This document shows positions 61,800 to 64,000 of a stretch of 64,000 nt of DNA, piece after piece. Source of the DNA: Azospirillum sp. (lineage in GTDB: Bacteria; Pseudomonadota; Alphaproteobacteria; Azospirillales; Azospirillaceae); NCBI GenBank assembly GCA_016124535.1, contig WGNK01000003.1, forward strand, positions 288,001 through 352,000, written 5' to 3'. The notes beneath the pieces were generated by a model. The model was given only the letters and a program-made list of their open reading frames with translations, made no database searches and was not told the DNA's origin. Position 1 is the first letter of the stretch, and each line of letters starts with the position of its first letter. A program made the position numbers and the translations under genes.

Positions 61800-62207
61800 A
61801 TGTTCCGGCCCATCGATGTCACGGTCTTCCAGCAGCGGTTCTTCGACGCCGGCGCGACGATCATTGCCGAGGGCGAGCAAGGGACCTTCGCCTATATCGT
61901 CCAAAGCGGCCGGGTCGAGATATCGCGAGGCCGCGGCGCCCAGCGGCGCCTGCTCGGCACGATCAAGCCCGGCGGCATCTTCGGCGAAATGGCCCTGATC
62001 GACAATGGCCGCCGCATGGCCGACGCCGTCGCCGTCGAGGACACGTTGTGTCTGGTCATCCCGCCCAAGGTGTTCCGCGAAAAACTGGTCAATGTCGACC
62101 CATTCGTCCGGGCGCTGCTGCGCATCCTGGTTCACAATGTTCGCTCGATGGCCGATGCCAAAGAGGGGCCGGAGCCGCGCGCGGCCGACCCGGCGGGAGA
62201 GGCATAG
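61800..62207 (+). CDS. Stand-alone cyclic-nucleotide-binding domain protein
   Basis: From ATG 61800 the product is 135 residues; a GTG at 61755 is possible. It is a single Crp-like cNMP-binding beta roll (GATIIAEGEQGTFAYIVQSGRVEI) with the phosphate cassette FGEMALIDNGRRMADAVA, in which Glu and Arg match cAMP or cGMP binders. There is no helix-turn-helix or kinase domain, so it may act as a small sensor for a partner. It is divergent from mtnP and 189 bases before the hybrid kinase gene on the same strand; a shared role is inference. Confidence 0.82.
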   Translation: MFRPIDVTVFQQRFFDAGATIIAEGEQGTFAYIVQSGRVEISRGRGAQRRLLGTIKPGGIFGEMALIDNGRRMADAVAVEDTLCLVIPPKVFREKLVNVDPFVRALLRILVHNVRSMADAKEGPEPRAADPAGEA

Positions 62208-62396
62208 CAACCCCGATCCCAAGGTGCTGGCCCGATCCGCAGTAGCCGGCGCCGCCCCGATTCGGGCTCAATCCCGGCCTGGCACGGATTTAACCAACTC
62301 CGCCATTGACAGCCGGCGGCCGAGCGGAACCTGATATCGTCTGCGCCGGCCATGGCCGCGCGCAATCCCGCCAAGTCGGACCCTGCCGGGGCGCCT

Positions 62397-64000
62397 ATGA
62401 GCGACGAGCTGCTGTTTGCCGACGAGACTCCGCCTGCGGAACCGGACTCCGTCCCCGGCAAGGCGGCGGGCAAGCCATGGCCGATCCTGATCGTCGACGA
62501 CGACCAGGCGGTCCATGCCACCACCAGAATGGTGTTGCGAGGCTTCGAATATCTCGATCGCGAGTTGGAGTTCCTCAGCGCCTGGTCGGGCGCCGAGGCC
62601 CGTGACATCCTGGTCCGCCGCTCCGACGTCGCGGTGATTCTGCTCGACGTGGTGATGGAATCCGACGACGCCGGGTTGCAGCTGGTCCACTTCATCCGTC
62701 GTGAACTCGCCAATCACCGGGTTCGCATCGTCCTGCGCACCGGCCAGCCGGGTCAGGCACCCGAGCGCGATGTCATTTTTCATTACGACATCAACGATTA
62801 CCGCTCGAAGACCGAGCTGACCGCCCAGAAGCTGTTCACCACCATGGTCACGGCGCTGCGCAGCTATCGCGACATCTCGGTGATCGAAGGCCACCGCCGG
62901 GGGATGGAAGAGATCGTCGTGGTGTCATCGCAACTGGCCGACCGGCGTTCGCTGGCCAGCTTTGCCGAAGGCACCCTGGCCCATCTCGATGCCACTCTGC
63001 AGGGCCGGGACGGCGCGCTGTTGTGTACCCGCGCGGTCGATCCGGAGCGGCCGGGCGGTGCGTCGCTGCGGATCGTCCAGGGCTCCGGCCGGTTTCGCGC
63101 CGAGGTCGGCCGATTGCTCGGCACCTGCCTGGCCCCGCCGGCGGTGGCCGCGATCGAACAGGCGCTGGCCGCCGACCAGGATTTTCTGTCGCCGGAACAT
63201 GCGATCCTGCTGTTCCGGTCGTCCCACCACCCGCCCCTGGTCTGCTATACCGCTATGCCGGCGGTGCCCTCGGACGACGACCGCCCGCTGCTCGACCTGT
63301 TTTGCGCGCGGATTGCGGTCGGCTTCGACAATGTCCGGCTCTATGAAGACCTGGCGGCGCTCAATCGCAATCTGGAGGGCGAGGTCGCCGAGCGCACCCG
63401 CGATCTGGTCGCGGCAAGCCGGGTCGCCGACGCCGCACGGGCGGAGGCCGAAGCCGCAAACCGGGCGAAATCGCTGTTTCTTGCCACCATGAGCCATGAG
63501 ATCCGGACGCCGATGAACGGCATCCAGGGCATGCTCGAACTGCTGGAATACACCACCCTCAATCCCAACCAGCGCGAGCTGCTGGCGGTGGTCCGTGATT
63601 CCGCGGGGTCGCTGCTCACCATCATCGACGACATCCTGGATTTCTCCAAGATCGAGGCCGGACGCCTGGAACTGGAACGGCTGCCGATCACTTTGGCCGC
63701 GCTGGTTGAGGGGGTGGCCGAGACCCTGGCGCCGGTGGCGCGCAAGAAAGCCCTGAAGCTCGACGTTTTCATCGATCCTGCGATCCCGCCCCGGCTGTTC
63801 GGCGACCCGGTTCGGCTGCGCCAGATCTTGTTCAATCTGGCCGGCAATGCGGTCAAATTCACCGAAACCGGCTCGGTCCTGCTGAAGGCGATGGCGACCC
63901 GGCTGGGCCAAGCCCACGTCACCATCCGGTTCGACGTGATCGATACCGGCATCGGCATCGCCGAAGGCGACCGCCGGCGGCTGTTCCAGCCGTTTTCCCA
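62397..64000 (+). CDS. Hybrid sensor: REC-DUF3369-HisKA-HATPase histidine kinase (partial, runs off right edge)
   Basis: The frame is open to the last base; 534 codons are visible from ATG 62397 (GGGGC just upstream; ATG 62352 is an alternative). An N-terminal receiver domain (about 22-145) has the acidic pair VDDD and phospho-acceptor Asp84 (ILLDVVM). Residues about 155-320 match the DUF3369-type region that follows receivers in this class. A coiled coil (about 325-355) leads to the HisKA H-box with His367 ([13 protein letters not shown]), then HATPase motifs [15 protein letters not shown] (N-box) and [10 protein letters not shown] (G1). The rest, perhaps further receiver or HPt domains, is beyond the edge. 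No membrane helix is seen, so it is a cytoplasmic sensor. The signal is unknown. Confidence 0.93.
   Translation, partial: MSDELLFADETPPAEPDSVPGKAAGKPWPILIVDDDQAVHATTRMVLRGFEYLDRELEFLSAWSGAEARDILVRRSDVAVILLDVVMESDDAGLQLVHFIRRELANHRVRIVLRTGQPGQAPERDVIFHYDINDYRSKTELTAQKLFTTMVTALRSYRDISVIEGHRRGMEEIVVVSSQLADRRSLASFAEGTLAHLDATLQGRDGALLCTRAVDPERPGGASLRIVQGSGRFRAEVGRLLGTCLAPPAVAAIEQALAADQDFLSPEHAILLFRSSHHPPLVCYTAMPAVPSDDDRPLLDLFCARIAVGFDNVRLYEDLAALNRNLEGEVAERTRDLVAASRVADAARAEAEAANRAKSLFLATMSHEIRTPMNGIQGMLELLEYTTLNPNQRELLAVVRDSAGSLLTIIDDILDFSKIEAGRLELERLPITLAALVEGVAETLAPVARKKALKLDVFIDPAIPPRLFGDPVRLRQILFNLAGNAVKFTETGSVLLKAMATRLGQAHVTIRFDVIDTGIGIAEGDRRRLFQPFS

Noticed and set aside
1..64000. tRNA, rRNA or insertion sequences
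   Set aside because: I looked for cloverleaf-like segments, transposase motifs and flanking inverted repeats while reading and found none convincing; a covariance-model scan (tRNAscan-SE, Infernal) would settle this.

Overview
The window is high-GC DNA (clearly above 60% G+C by eye) with tightly packed, often overlapping genes. The gene content fits an alphaproteobacterium, most likely of the Rhodospirillales type: an electron-transfer-flavoprotein dehydrogenase, very large TPR-glycosyltransferase proteins, a giant type-I-secreted repeat protein and a REC/HisKA hybrid kinase. This placement is inference from gene content. I see no rRNA, tRNA, CRISPR array, insertion sequence or prophage structure.

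Bases 1-26907 are the unusual part. Two divergent gene sets face away from a 965-base intergenic region (11735-12699). The leftward set encodes, in order of transcription, a membrane-anchored trypsin-like protease, a membrane-anchored protein with a related N-terminal domain (in the SrfA position), an SrfB-like actin/Hsp70-fold ATPase, an SrfC-like GTPase, a membrane-anchored Sel1-repeat protein, and after a short gap an NlpC/P60 peptidase with a peptidoglycan-binding domain that runs off the left edge. The rightward set encodes a secreted protein with cadherin-like repeats and an FGE-sulfatase-like domain, a secreted protein of unknown function, two paralogous secreted von Willebrand A (vWA) proteins flanking a MacB/FtsX-type ABC ATPase-permease pair, and a secreted Cys-containing protein that shares a module with the second gene. 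Stop/start overlaps couple several of these genes. I infer that the 13 genes form one cell-envelope system: two cytoplasmic NTPases, three single-pass membrane proteins, an ABC extruder and a set of periplasmic or surface proteins. This is the best candidate for an undescribed system here.

Bases 26931-32426 hold ordinary small units: an SLC13-family permease with RCK_C domains, a solitary tatA, two tiny membrane proteins, two envelope proteins of unknown role (one with a peptidoglycan-binding domain), and two convergent HD-domain hydrolases (one small alarmone hydrolase-like, one YfbR-like). Bases 32641-39093 encode a 2150-residue protein built from four TPR-plus-glycosyltransferase modules. 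Bases 39121-42192 are an overlapping slt-moaB-recX unit. Then come a family-4 uracil-DNA glycosylase, ETF-ubiquinone oxidoreductase and an O-methyltransferase.

Bases 45981-57569 encode a giant (about 3862 residues) threonine/glycine-rich beta-solenoid repeat protein with RTX nonapeptides and a type I secretion-like C-terminus. A one-module TPR-glycosyltransferase (58068-59606) lies just upstream of it on the same strand. The right end carries an orphan OppC/DppC-type permease, mtnP, a lone cyclic-nucleotide-binding-domain protein and a hybrid sensor kinase that is cut by the window edge.
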